DNA of 64,000 nt. Origin: Corallococcus interemptor (GTDB lineage: Bacteria; Myxococcota; Myxococcia; Myxococcales; Myxococcaceae). Numbering within the stretch: position 1 is the stretch's first letter; every line of letters starts with the position of its first letter. The notes beneath the pieces were generated by a model, which was not told where the DNA came from, made no database searches, and saw nothing but the letters and a program-made list of their open reading frames with translations. Below are positions 16,581 through 25,288 of this stretch, piece by piece. The DNA is taken from NCBI RefSeq assembly GCF_003668875.1, contig NZ_RAWM01000025.1, positions 1 to 64,000 on the forward strand, in the 5' to 3' direction. The position numbers were made by a program, and so were the translations under genes.

Positions 16581-17303
16581 ATGCCGGACCGACAGAAGCC
16601 CACCGCCGAGGACGCCGAGGGCCCTGATACGCGCGCGCGAATCATCGCGGCCGCCGCGGAGCTCATCGCCTCGGGAGGCTCCGACGCCGCGACCACCCGC
16701 GCCGTGGCCACCGCCGCCGGGGTGCAGGCACCGACGATCTACCGGCTCTTCGGCGACAAGCGCGGCCTGATGTCCGCCGTCGTCGAGCACGCGATGACGA
16801 GCTACGTGGCGAAGAAGGCCGCGCGCAAGGCGCACCCGGATCCGATCCAGGAGCTGCGGATCGGCTGGGACTCGCACGTCGCGTTCGGGCTCGGCAACCC
16901 CGGGCTGTTCGCGCTCATGTGCAGCGACCTGGAGCCCCCCACGGAGTCCTCGGTGATCGGCACCGGGAACGACCTCCTGCGGCGCCGCATCCGGAACATC
17001 GCGCTCGCGGGCCGGCTGAAGGTCAGCGAGGAGCGGGCGCTGGGCCTGGTAGCGGCGATGGCCAACGGGGCCGTGCTCACGCTGCTGCGCCAGCCCGAAG
17101 GGCAACGCGACCGCGGACTGTCGGACGCCGCGCGCGAGGCGGTCATCGCGGCGATCACCAGCGATGCGGCGCCTCAGGCGAACACGGAGGTCCGCTCCGC
17201 GGCCACCACGCTGCGGGCGTCTTTGGATCGACTCACGGTCCTGAGCCAGGGCGAGAGCGCGCTGCTGAATGAATGGCTGGCGCGCATCACGGACGCGGAC
17301 TGA
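16581..17303 (+). CDS. TetR-family transcriptional regulator
   Basis: A 240-residue TetR regulator. The HTH is at residues about 18-65 (TRARIIAAAAELIASGGSDA, then TTRAVATAAGVQAPTIYRLF and GDKRGLMSAVVEHA). A helical ligand domain of about 170 residues follows, with no recognised ligand motif. It is divergent from an NmrA-like oxidoreductase. The repeat array between them supports autoregulation plus repression of that neighbour, released by an unknown effector, perhaps a quinone or electrophile. Confidence 0.93.
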   Translation: MPDRQKPTAEDAEGPDTRARIIAAAAELIASGGSDAATTRAVATAAGVQAPTIYRLFGDKRGLMSAVVEHAMTSYVAKKAARKAHPDPIQELRIGWDSHVAFGLGNPGLFALMCSDLEPPTESSVIGTGNDLLRRRIRNIALAGRLKVSEERALGLVAAMANGAVLTLLRQPEGQRDRGLSDAAREAVIAAITSDAAPQANTEVRSAATTLRASLDRLTVLSQGESALLNEWLARITDAD

Positions 17304-17390
17304 CCGGGCGTCAAACCCATGGGTCATCCCCTGCCCATCTGCCAGGGCGCCATGCCGTGTGTTAGGCATTGCGGCCGAGAGGGGAACCCC

Positions 17391-19484
17391 ATGAACAACA
17401 GACGCAATGACTGGCTGGCCATTGGAATGGCCTGCCTGCTGCAAGCCTGCACGCCGTCACCGGAGGAGTCTCAGCCTCCGGAGGATTCGGCCTTCCGGCA
17501 GCAATCCCAGGCGGCCTCCGTGGCGACGGGCTCACTGGCGAAGGTCCGGGCGCAGATTCCCCACACGCGCCTGCTGGATGGCCGGGTGCTGGTGGCGGGC
17601 GGCATGGAGTTCAACGACATCTTCCTTCCGCAGGGCAAGCCGTACCACGCCACCGCCGAGCTGTACGACCCGAAGACGGGCACCTGGTCCTTCACGGGCA
17701 GCATGAACCAGATTCGCGACCTGGCCACGGCCGAGCGTCTGGCGAATGGCCAGGTGCTGGTGGCGGGCGGACATGAGAACAACACCGTCCAGACCCGCAC
17801 CGTGCACGCGACCGCCGAGCTCTTCGACCCCGCCACCGGGACCTGGTCGTACACGGGGAGCATGGCCTGGCCCCGTTACAAGGCCGTCAGCGTGGTGCTC
17901 GGGGATGGGCGGGTGCTGGTGGCGGGCGGCGTGAACCTCCAGTCCACCACCGACATGCTCACCGCGGAGGTCTACAGCCCCGCCACGGGCAGCTGGACCT
18001 CGACAGGGGCCCTGGGGGCGAAGGTCCAGCGGCTCGCGCTGCTCCCGGATGGCCGCGTCCTGGGTGTGGCCGCGGGAGTGAACGCGCAGGTCTACACGCC
18101 GGCCACGAACGCATGGACGAGCCTGGGAGCCCTGCCCACGGGCCAGGGGACCGAGGCCGTGGTCGCGCTCGCGGATGGCCGGGTGCTCCTCGCGGGAGGT
18201 TCGGGTGGGACGGTGCAGAAGTCCTCCCTCTTCGACCCCACGACGAACACCTTCACGGCCACCGGCTCCATGGTCACGGGGCGCGTCAATCCGGGCGCCG
18301 TGCGCCTGCCCGATGGAACGGTGCTGGTTTCCGGCGGCACCTCCAGCGGCACCGGAATCCTCTCCACCGTCGAGCGCTACACGCCAGCCACGGGGACCTG
18401 GTCCGCCGACGCTCCCATGCTCGCGATCCGTGTCACTCACGGGTCGGTCGTCCTGGACAGCGGGGCCGTCCTGATGTCGAGCGGCTCGGGTGTCAGCAGC
18501 GGCTACTCGAACCAGATCAAGTCCTGCGAGCGCTACGTCTCCTCCTCCTGCGTCCCCACGTCGTGCACGAGCCAGGGCGCCGCGTGCGGCACCGTCTCGG
18601 ACGGGTGCGGCGGGACGCTGTCGTGTGGCACGTGCGGCTCCGGCCTGACGTGCTCGGCGTCAAACGCGTGCGTGAGCGACGCGGCGCCTCCCACGGCCGC
18701 CCTCACCGCGCCCGGGACGGGCACGCCCCTGACGGGCACGGTGACGCTCCAGGCGACCGCGTCCGACGACGTCGCGGTGACGCACGTGGAGTTCTTCGAC
18801 GGCACGAAGTCGCTGGGCACGAGCAGCACCGCGCCCTACTCGCTGGCCTGGGACACGGTGGCGGCGGGCGATGGCAACCACACCCTGGTGGCCAGGGCCT
18901 ACGACGCCGCGGGCAACACCGGCACGAGCACCGCGGTGACCGTGCAGGTGCTCAACACGCCGAGCGCGGGCGTGGCCGCCTACGACTCCGTCTACAAGGC
19001 GCCCCGCTGCACCGTGGCGGGCGCCTTCTGTGATTCCGGGACATTGTTGAATGGACGCGGCACCATCGTGGGCCCGGAGCTGAACGCGCCCAACACGCTG
19101 AATGACTCCTGCGCGGACGGCACCAACATGTGGCCCTCCGTGCCCGAGGCCATCCATGGCCTGCGCGTCGCGACGCTGGACGGCTCTCCCCTGGCGCCCG
19201 GGAAGGTCGTCACCATCCAGGTCAGCGCCTACGTCGGGATGCCGGCGCCGGCGCGCATCGAGCTCTACACCACCACGGATCTGGCCAACCCGGCCTGGAG
19301 CCTGATCTACAGGTTCGCGCCGAGCACCAACATGCTGCAGACCTTCAGCTTGAAGTACACGCTGCCCCCCGGTCCCATCCGCGCCATCCGGGCCCGCCTC
19401 AACTCCGACGGCCCGGCGGGTCCTTGCGGCTACGTGGGAGGCCAGGACGACCAGGACGACCTGATCTTCGCCACGCAGCCGTAG
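17391..19484 (+). CDS. Kelch-repeat lipoprotein with Ig-like and C-terminal modules
   Basis: A 697-residue lipoprotein with lipobox LLQAC (Cys19). Residues about 45-385 are kelch/galactose-oxidase-like propeller repeats, recognisable by repeated DGRVLVAGG and TGTWS motifs. A Cys-rich linker follows at about 390-428 (CTSQGAACGTVSDGCGG, CGTCGSGLTC). Next is a bacterial Ig-like domain (about 430-525; VEFFDGTKSLGTS, then VARAYDAAGNTG). The C-terminal domain of about 170 residues contains four cysteines. The ATG at 17391 has a purine-rich GAGAGGGG site upstream. Kelch lipoproteins of this type are abundant in myxobacteria; the role is probably surface adhesion or glycan binding. Confidence 0.85.
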   Translation: MNNRRNDWLAIGMACLLQACTPSPEESQPPEDSAFRQQSQAASVATGSLAKVRAQIPHTRLLDGRVLVAGGMEFNDIFLPQGKPYHATAELYDPKTGTWSFTGSMNQIRDLATAERLANGQVLVAGGHENNTVQTRTVHATAELFDPATGTWSYTGSMAWPRYKAVSVVLGDGRVLVAGGVNLQSTTDMLTAEVYSPATGSWTSTGALGAKVQRLALLPDGRVLGVAAGVNAQVYTPATNAWTSLGALPTGQGTEAVVALADGRVLLAGGSGGTVQKSSLFDPTTNTFTATGSMVTGRVNPGAVRLPDGTVLVSGGTSSGTGILSTVERYTPATGTWSADAPMLAIRVTHGSVVLDSGAVLMSSGSGVSSGYSNQIKSCERYVSSSCVPTSCTSQGAACGTVSDGCGGTLSCGTCGSGLTCSASNACVSDAAPPTAALTAPGTGTPLTGTVTLQATASDDVAVTHVEFFDGTKSLGTSSTAPYSLAWDTVAAGDGNHTLVARAYDAAGNTGTSTAVTVQVLNTPSAGVAAYDSVYKAPRCTVAGAFCDSGTLLNGRGTIVGPELNAPNTLNDSCADGTNMWPSVPEAIHGLRVATLDGSPLAPGKVVTIQVSAYVGMPAPARIELYTTTDLANPAWSLIYRFAPSTNMLQTFSLKYTLPPGPIRAIRARLNSDGPAGPCGYVGGQDDQDDLIFATQP

Positions 19485-19497
19485 TGGCCGTGGGTGA

Positions 19498-19529
19498 ACG
19501 GCCGCGCGAGCCATGACTCGCGCGGCCGT
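19498..19529. terminator. 13-bp bidirectional stem-loop between convergent genes
   Basis: A perfect inverted repeat, 19498-19510 with 19517-19529, has a 6-nt loop. It lies between the stop of the kelch lipoprotein (19484) and that of the GH43 gene (19539). There is no U-tract on either side. It is the longest perfect stem of this kind in the window. Confidence 0.7.
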
Positions 19530-19538
19530 GCGCACCCG

Positions 19539-20972
19539 CTACGGCATGGGACGCGAACCGGCGGACGGCGCCTCCGGGACCGCGGGCCAGCCGTTGGGCC
19601 AGGTGATGGCATCCACCAGCATCACCCGCGCCGTGTGGGCGCTGTTCCACGCGTGGTAGACCATCATGCTGTCTCCACTGGGGCCGGTGACCACGGAGTT
19701 GTGGCCGGGGCCCACCCAGCCGCCGCCCGTCTTGAGGATGGGGTTGCCCAGCTTCGTGTACGGCCCCAGCGGGCTCGTGGCGCGCGCCACGCCCACGGCG
19801 TAGGTGCTGTTGGCGTACGAGTTGCCGCTGTAGAAGAGGTAGTAGTAACCGCCCCGCGCGACGACCCACGGCGCCTCGACGACGCCGCCCTCCCAGGACA
19901 GCGTGTTGCTCATCAGCGTGCGGCGCGTGCCGGTGAGCGACAGGCCGTCCGCCGACAGCGCCTGCCCATAGATGGGCGTGGACTGCCCCACCGCGTTTCC
20001 GTCCGCCTTCCACACCAGGTACGGCACGCCCGCGGTGTCGTAGAAGAACGTGGCGTCAATCATCCCCATGCCCGCGTCATGCACCAGCGGATGGCCCAGG
20101 TCCGTGAAGGGCCCGAGCGCGCTGGTGGCCGTCGCCGCGCCGATGGACAGCTTCCCGTCCTGGTGGCGCGCGGTGAAGTACGCGATGTACCGGCCGCCCA
20201 CCTTGTGGATCTCCGGCGCCCAGAAGTCGCCCGTGGCCCAGGTGGGCCGGCGCGTGGAGGGGAAGATGTTGCCCGCGGCCGACCAGGTGACCAGGTCCCT
20301 GGACGTGCGCAGCGGGAACGCGTTGGCCGCGCCTCCGGACGTGCAGGCCGCGACGTACTGCGTGCCGTCGTGGATGACGCCCGGGTCCGCGCAGTCCACG
20401 GGCACCACGGGGTTCTGGTAGAGCCCGCCACAGCCCGTGTAGCGCAGCGAGATGCCGCACGCGTTGGTGCCGCTGAAGTACGGCGCCCAGTCGTTGGACA
20501 GCACCGTGTACGAATTGGGAGAGGCGTTCGTGCAGCCCCGGTCCCACGTCACGCGGCCGCCCACGTCGTCGTACTGGGCCGTGTGCCCCGACGGATGCAG
20601 CCACGCGGGGCCGTAGGTGACGCGCGTCGCGCAGGTGGTGGCGCCGGAACAGTCCGTGTCGAGCGCCATCACACAGGCATTGTTCCCGGTGAAGTACGGC
20701 TTCCAGCCGTTCGACAGCACGGCGTAGGAGTTGGTGCCTTCGTTGACGCAGCTGCCGTCCCAGGTCACCAGGCCGCTCGCGACGTCGAACTGCTCCGGGT
20801 GACCGGGGTGGATCCACCGGTCTCCGTAGGTGATGCGCGTGCTGCATGCGAGCGCGCCGCTGGACGTGCCCACCGGGGACTCATCCCCCGGGACGGCTTC
20901 GGAGCGCTCCTCACCACAACCCGCCGCGAACGCTCCGGCGAGGACAACTGCGAACAACGAACGGTTCTGCAT
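19539..20972 (-). CDS. GH43-family glycosidase lipoprotein with duplicated N-terminal module
   Basis: A 477-residue lipoprotein (lipobox FAAGC, Cys19). Residues about 43-108 and 114-181 are two copies of a Cys-containing module with the shared pattern TR-TYG--W-HP, then VTWD--C, then NSY-VLSN-W-PYF-G-NAC. The rest is a GH43 five-bladed propeller. The likely base is D196 in CADPGVIHDG, the pKa-modulating Asp lies in GMIDATFF and the acid Glu in FWAPEIHK. GH43 enzymes cleave arabinan or xylan side chains. Probably surface-anchored. The coding frame is open far upstream, but the signal peptide and lipobox fix the start at 20972. It follows the GH18-like gene by 38 bp. Confidence 0.88.
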   Translation of the reverse strand: MQNRSLFAVVLAGAFAAGCGEERSEAVPGDESPVGTSSGALACSTRITYGDRWIHPGHPEQFDVASGLVTWDGSCVNEGTNSYAVLSNGWKPYFTGNNACVMALDTDCSGATTCATRVTYGPAWLHPSGHTAQYDDVGGRVTWDRGCTNASPNSYTVLSNDWAPYFSGTNACGISLRYTGCGGLYQNPVVPVDCADPGVIHDGTQYVAACTSGGAANAFPLRTSRDLVTWSAAGNIFPSTRRPTWATGDFWAPEIHKVGGRYIAYFTARHQDGKLSIGAATATSALGPFTDLGHPLVHDAGMGMIDATFFYDTAGVPYLVWKADGNAVGQSTPIYGQALSADGLSLTGTRRTLMSNTLSWEGGVVEAPWVVARGGYYYLFYSGNSYANSTYAVGVARATSPLGPYTKLGNPILKTGGGWVGPGHNSVVTGPSGDSMMVYHAWNSAHTARVMLVDAITWPNGWPAVPEAPSAGSRPMP

Positions 20973-21010
20973 CGATGGACCTCCGGGAAGGGGAAGAAGG
21001 GGCAAGCGGC

Positions 21011-22582
21011 TCAACGCACCTCGAGCTCGTAGATGCGCGTCGCCGGATCGCCGTTCTGGGACGGGGTGGTGATGTTGAGCTTGATGTAGCGGGCGGACGT
21101 GGCGGTGATGGCGTGGGTCGAGGTGCTGGCGGTGTTGCTGGTCACCGTCACCGGGGTGCTCCAGCTGGTGCCGTTGGTGGAGGTCTGGAGCGTGAAGGCC
21201 CGGGTGTTCCAGGTGGTGGACTCGCCGCCCGCGCCCGCGTGCTTGACGGTGAAGCTGCTGACCGTCTGCGCCGAGCCCAGGTCCACCTGCAGCCACGCGC
21301 CGGAGACGAGCGAGCAGAACTTGTCGGTGGTGCCGCCGGAGACGCTGCCGTTGACCGCCTTGGCGGGCGTCTCGCTGGTGTTGCAGGCGGTGGAGCCGGT
21401 GGCGGGCTTGTTGAGCGCCAGGTTGGCGTAGCCCGCGCCGACGGAGACCGTCTGCGTCTTCGTGGTGCTGGCGCCGCCGTTGTCCGTCACGGTCAGGCTG
21501 ACGTTGTAGTTGCCGGCGCTGGCGTAGACGCGGCTGGGGTTGGTGGCGGTGGAGCCGCTGCCGTCGCCGAAGCTCCAGCTGCGCGAGGCGATGGTGCCGT
21601 CGCTGTCGGTGGACGCGTCGCTGAAGGTCGCGGTCAGGCCGCTCACGGTGACGCCGAAGTTGGCCACGGGCGGCGTGTTGCCGCTGACGGCGGTGTTGAT
21701 GGCCGCCGCGTACTGCGCGCTCGTGCCCTGCGCCGAGCACGCCAGGATGTCGTCGTAGAGCCAGATGAAGCCGCCGTGGATGCCGGCGGAGCTCTTCCAG
21801 TTGCTCATCTTGCTCTGCACGGTGGCGGGGCTGTCACCGCTGGCGCAGCCGGAGCCATGGCGCGACCACAGGCCCGGGGTCACGGTCATGCCCATGGCGG
21901 TGTTCCAGCTGGCCGGGTTGTTGCCGGCGCCGCCGTCGTAGACCTGCAGGTAGATGCGGTCCACCGCGCTGCCCAGGTTGTCCCGGAGGTTCCGCCAGAA
22001 GGTCTGCTGGGTGTAGGGCGCGAAGGTGATCTTGTAGCCCAGGCCGATGAGCATCTGTCCGAACTGGGTGGTCGGCGCGAGCGAGTAGGCGCTCTCGTCG
22101 TCGAAGTTGACGGCGTCGGCGCCGGTGGCGGCCTTCAGCGCCTGGAAGTTGCGGTACAGGATGCTGTTCGTGCCGGTGCCGCAGACGAGCGTGCTGCCGC
22201 AGCCGGTGGCGGTGCCATTGACGAGCCGGGCCATGCGCTCGAAGTCCGGGACGCTCCAGGCGCCAATGGACACCTCGATGCGATTGACCGACGTCGGCGC
22301 GGTCTTGAGCGTGGCCAGCCGGGAGGGCCAGCCCGCATCGCCGATATAGGCGCCGTTCCTGACGACCGGGATGTCGTTGTAGACGAGGTCGCCGTTGTCC
22401 TCGATGTGGAAGCTCCAGAGCATCACGGTGGTGAAGCCCGAGCCGCGCAGGTCATTCATCACCGGGGTGCCGCCGGAATAGAACGGACCGCCGCCGTAGA
22501 TGGCCGAGTCAGCGAACGCCGCCTGCGCGAAGGCGGCCAGCGCAAGGGCCAGGCAGGACCCGAGTGGCTTCGACTTCAGCAT
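21011..22582 (-). CDS. Secreted GH18-like protein with PKD and F5/8-type carbohydrate-binding domains
   Basis: A 523-residue exported protein; signal peptide 1-24 (AAFA-D). Residues about 25-300 form a TIM-barrel with DAVNFDDE at 156-163. This resembles the GH18 DxxDxDxE motif, with Glu163 as the candidate acid, though the middle Asp positions differ. A PKD domain covers about 303-383 (SWSFGDGSGS) and an F5/8C (CBM32-like) domain about 386-523 (WLQVDLGSAQTVSSFTVKHA). It probably binds and hydrolyses an N-acetylglucosamine-type or other glycan outside the cell. It is the middle gene of a same-strand trio with DUF4185 upstream and GH43 downstream. Confidence 0.82.
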   Translation of the reverse strand: MLKSKPLGSCLALALAAFAQAAFADSAIYGGGPFYSGGTPVMNDLRGSGFTTVMLWSFHIEDNGDLVYNDIPVVRNGAYIGDAGWPSRLATLKTAPTSVNRIEVSIGAWSVPDFERMARLVNGTATGCGSTLVCGTGTNSILYRNFQALKAATGADAVNFDDESAYSLAPTTQFGQMLIGLGYKITFAPYTQQTFWRNLRDNLGSAVDRIYLQVYDGGAGNNPASWNTAMGMTVTPGLWSRHGSGCASGDSPATVQSKMSNWKSSAGIHGGFIWLYDDILACSAQGTSAQYAAAINTAVSGNTPPVANFGVTVSGLTATFSDASTDSDGTIASRSWSFGDGSGSTATNPSRVYASAGNYNVSLTVTDNGGASTTKTQTVSVGAGYANLALNKPATGSTACNTSETPAKAVNGSVSGGTTDKFCSLVSGAWLQVDLGSAQTVSSFTVKHAGAGGESTTWNTRAFTLQTSTNGTSWSTPVTVTSNTASTSTHAITATSARYIKLNITTPSQNGDPATRIYELEVR

Positions 22583-22656
22583 GGTGTGCTCCCGTGTCGT
22601 GGAGGGGACGCCACGGACAGTGGGAGCACGCAGGCCGGGATGTCAATACTATCGCG

Positions 22657-22670
22657 GAAAACTGGAATAT
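22657..22670 (-). promoter_or_regulatory. Shared motif upstream of the GH18-like gene
   Basis: GAAAACTGGAATAT (plus strand) lies 75-88 bp upstream of the start at 22582, in the only A+T-rich part of that gap. A nearly identical copy lies at 24702-24715 upstream of the DUF4185 gene. It is a candidate common promoter or activator site for the glycan-degradation cluster. Confidence 0.45.
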
Positions 22671-22686
22671 TACGCGAGCAACATCG

Positions 22687-24657
22687 TCAGTTGCGGACCA
22701 GCGCCACGTCGTCCACCTGCAACCAGGTGTCGCCTGCGTTCGCCCAGGTTCCGGCGTACACCTCCACGCTGTGGTTCGCGCCGGAGTTGAACGTCACGGT
22801 CTGGAGCGTGTAGCCGCCCAGCGGCTGCGTCAGGTGCACCTCGTTGAGGATGGGGCCGGCGTTGAGCACGCGCGCGCCGAAGTAGCCGTCGTTCTGGTTG
22901 GAGGACGTCTTCACCCAGCCGGTCAGCGTGTAGACCGTGTTGGGCGTCACCGAGACCTCCTGCTTGAGGGCGTTCCACCCGGTGTTGTTGCGCACGAAGC
23001 CGTTGTTCGCGCCCGTGCGCGCGAAGCCCAGCCCCCGGTCCACGCCGCCGTTGCCCTGCACGTACCAGGGTGACGTGGCCGTGGAAGACGGCTGCTGTTC
23101 GAAGCCCCCCTGCGCCACCAGGTTCGCGCCCCGGGTGAGGCTCACGTCATCCAGCTGCGCCCACGTGTCGCCCGCGTCCGCCCACACGCCGCCGTACACC
23201 TCCAAGATGGCGTTGGCGCCGGAGTTGAACGTGACGGTGCGCTCCGTCCAGGACGGCAGTGAGCCGTATTGCGTCTCCCCCAGGACGGGCCCGTTGCCCG
23301 CCGCGCGCGCGCCGAAAAAGCCCCGGCTGGCGTTGGACGAGGAGCGCAGCCAGCCCTTGAGCGTGTAGTCCGTGTACGGCTGCACCACGACGCTCTGCTT
23401 GAGCGCGTTCCAGCCGCTGGACGCGCGCACGAAGCCGTTGTCCTGGCCGGAGTGCGCCTGGCCCAGCGCCCGGTCGATGCCGCCCGCGCCCGCCAGGTAC
23501 CAGGGCGCCATCGTCGGCGTCGCGGCCTGCGTCTCGAAGCCCGGCTCGGACAGCAGGTTGTTGCCGTCCGCGTCGGCCGTCAGCGTCGCGCGCAGCAGGA
23601 ACGTGTTGTAGGGCGTCCACTGCGAGGTGATGAAGTACAGCTCGCTGGCGCTGTTGCCCCACGGGTGGATGAAGCCGTTGTAGATCCCGGGGAAGGCGGC
23701 GCCGGTGGCCAGCAGCTTCTCCCCGCTCCAGGGCCCCGTGGGCGTGCCCGCGTCGCGCATCACCACGGCCTGCCGGTGCTCGTTGAGATACGTCATGAGG
23801 AAGCGGCCCAGCGCGGCGTTGTAGGAGACGGACAGCTCCCCCGCGATGCCGATGACCACCGGCCGCGCCGCCGCCTGTGACGCGGACCAGCCGTTGCCGT
23901 CCCAGTACCGGTACGCGTTGATGTCCAGCAGCGCGCCCTCCGGCACGCGCGCCAGGTGCACGTTGCCGTAGCGCCCGTTGGGCGTGGCGTACAGGTAGAC
24001 GAAGCCGCCGTTCTTCACGAAGGCGCCCATCTGGAAGGGGTTCGTGAAGGACGCGTTGTTCCCCCAGCGCGCCGTGGGGTGCTTCACCCAGTTCTGCCCG
24101 TTGTCATCCGAGTACGCGATGCCCGCGTAATTGGTGATCCACTGCCCCGGGTCACCCCAGTGCCTCACGGACATGTAGTGGATGTAGTGGCGCGTCCCGA
24201 CGCTGACGCCCGCGGTGGGGATGACGGTCATCTCGTCGTTGTCCACCTTCCGGGACGCCAATATCTCCTTCGCGTGACGGGTGCCGTCCTGCACCATCGT
24301 GGTGAAGGTGAGCCCGTTGGACAGCGTGGTGTCCGCCGAGCGCGCCAGCACGTTGCTGCGCCAGCCGCCGCCGCACCCGCCGTTGCCACACCAGCCCGCG
24401 CCGAAGGTGTCGCCGAACAGGACGAACACCTCGCCGCCGCCCTTGTCCCAGACGATGCCCAGGTCCGTGCCGTACACCTCGTAGTTCGTGTGCGTCTGGT
24501 TCGGGTTGGGCAGCGTCTCCCCCGCCTGCGTGGCGCCCGTCACCCGCGCCACCTTCGTCACGTTCGTGGGCGTCACCGCCCCGGCCGTGCCCGCGCTGCC
24601 CAGCAGACACACCGCCTGCAACACCACCGCCCGCTTCCAGCTCATCGCGCGCCTCAT
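22687..24657 (-). CDS. DUF4185 propeller protein with two tandem carbohydrate-binding-like modules
   Basis: A 656-residue exported protein with a signal peptide in the first about 28 residues (WKRAVVLQAVCLLGSAGTAG). Residues about 35-360 match the DUF4185 propeller, thought to be glycoside-hydrolase-like (DLGIVWDKGGGEVFVLFGDT, then FTNPFQMGAFVKNGG). Two similar modules of about 140 residues follow (about 367-511 and 512-656). They share GF--Q, GIDRALG/GVDRGLG, NGFVR, WNALKQ, TVTFNSGAN, GDTW-QLDDV/QVDDV, typical of CBM4/9-type jelly rolls. The start at 24657 has GGAGGAGG upstream; an ATG at 24645 is an alternative. First gene of the trio. Confidence 0.85.
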   Translation of the reverse strand: MRRAMSWKRAVVLQAVCLLGSAGTAGAVTPTNVTKVARVTGATQAGETLPNPNQTHTNYEVYGTDLGIVWDKGGGEVFVLFGDTFGAGWCGNGGCGGGWRSNVLARSADTTLSNGLTFTTMVQDGTRHAKEILASRKVDNDEMTVIPTAGVSVGTRHYIHYMSVRHWGDPGQWITNYAGIAYSDDNGQNWVKHPTARWGNNASFTNPFQMGAFVKNGGFVYLYATPNGRYGNVHLARVPEGALLDINAYRYWDGNGWSASQAAARPVVIGIAGELSVSYNAALGRFLMTYLNEHRQAVVMRDAGTPTGPWSGEKLLATGAAFPGIYNGFIHPWGNSASELYFITSQWTPYNTFLLRATLTADADGNNLLSEPGFETQAATPTMAPWYLAGAGGIDRALGQAHSGQDNGFVRASSGWNALKQSVVVQPYTDYTLKGWLRSSSNASRGFFGARAAGNGPVLGETQYGSLPSWTERTVTFNSGANAILEVYGGVWADAGDTWAQLDDVSLTRGANLVAQGGFEQQPSSTATSPWYVQGNGGVDRGLGFARTGANNGFVRNNTGWNALKQEVSVTPNTVYTLTGWVKTSSNQNDGYFGARVLNAGPILNEVHLTQPLGGYTLQTVTFNSGANHSVEVYAGTWANAGDTWLQVDDVALVRN

Positions 24658-24701
24658 TCCCTGTCCTCCTCCGGTGATATCCGTCATCGCCGCAAAAATC
24701 A

Positions 24702-24715
24702 GAAAACAGGAATTT
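24702..24715 (-). promoter_or_regulatory. Shared motif upstream of the DUF4185 gene
   Basis: GAAAACAGGAATTT (plus strand) lies 45-58 bp before the start at 24657 in an A+T-rich patch. It matches the copy at 22657-22670 at 12 of 14 positions. It is followed on the plus side by a small palindrome CCAGGC-TTG-GCCTGG at 24718-24732, which may belong to the divergent endonuclease V promoter. Confidence 0.45.
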
Positions 24716-24790
24716 ATCCAGGCTTGGCCTGGAGACTCCAGCCGAGGGGTGACGCGCCGGTGTAGCCTGGGGCTTACGAAGGAGGACCGG

Positions 24791-25285
24791 ATGCTCGCCT
24801 GCGTGGACGTGGACTACCGCCCCGATGTCACCGTGGCCGCGTGCGTCCTCTTCCGCGCGTGGACGGATGCCAGGGAGGCCTCGCACCTGGTGGACCGGGG
24901 CCCCATCGCAGCGCCGTACGAGCCCGGCCAGTTCTACCGCCGCGAGCTGCCGCACCTGCTGCGCGTGCTCTCGGAGGTGCAGGATCCGCTGGAGGCCATC
25001 ATCGTGGATGGCTACGTGTGGCTCGGGCAGGACGTGCCGGGCCTGGGCGCCCACCTGTATGAGGCGCTGTGCCGCGCGGTGCCCGTCATCGGCGTGGCCA
25101 AGACGCCCTACGTCACCACCGGCCCGGCGCTGCCCATCGTGCGGGGGCAGAGCCTGCGGCCGCTGCTCATCACCGCCATCGGCATGGAGACCGCGACCGC
25201 CGCGCAGCACATCCGGCGGATGCACGGCTCCTCACGCATGCCGACGATGCTGAAATACGTGGACCGGCTGTGCCGTGAGTCCTGA
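24791..25285 (+). CDS. Endonuclease V-family protein (short form)
   Basis: A 164-residue protein matching the endonuclease V fold. The first catalytic Asp region is CVDVDYRPD; the wedge-like loop APYEPGQFYRREL corresponds to the P-Y-x-P-G-x-L-x-F-R-E motif with its Glu; the second Asp is in VDGYVWLG. Classical Nfi is about 220 residues and cleaves beside deoxyinosine. This protein is shorter and has YEPGQFYRRE where YIPGYLSFRE is usual, so it belongs to a divergent subgroup. The ATG at 24791 has GGAGGA just upstream. Divergent from the DUF4185 gene and 3 bp from the convergent M28 peptidase gene. Confidence 0.8.
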   Translation: MLACVDVDYRPDVTVAACVLFRAWTDAREASHLVDRGPIAAPYEPGQFYRRELPHLLRVLSEVQDPLEAIIVDGYVWLGQDVPGLGAHLYEALCRAVPVIGVAKTPYVTTGPALPIVRGQSLRPLLITAIGMETATAAQHIRRMHGSSRMPTMLKYVDRLCRES

Positions 25286-25288
25286 GGC

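Noticed and set aside
20973-21740. N-terminal extension of the GH43 gene
   Set aside because: It runs out of phase through the GH18-like gene; the lipoprotein signal peptide marks the true start at 20972.
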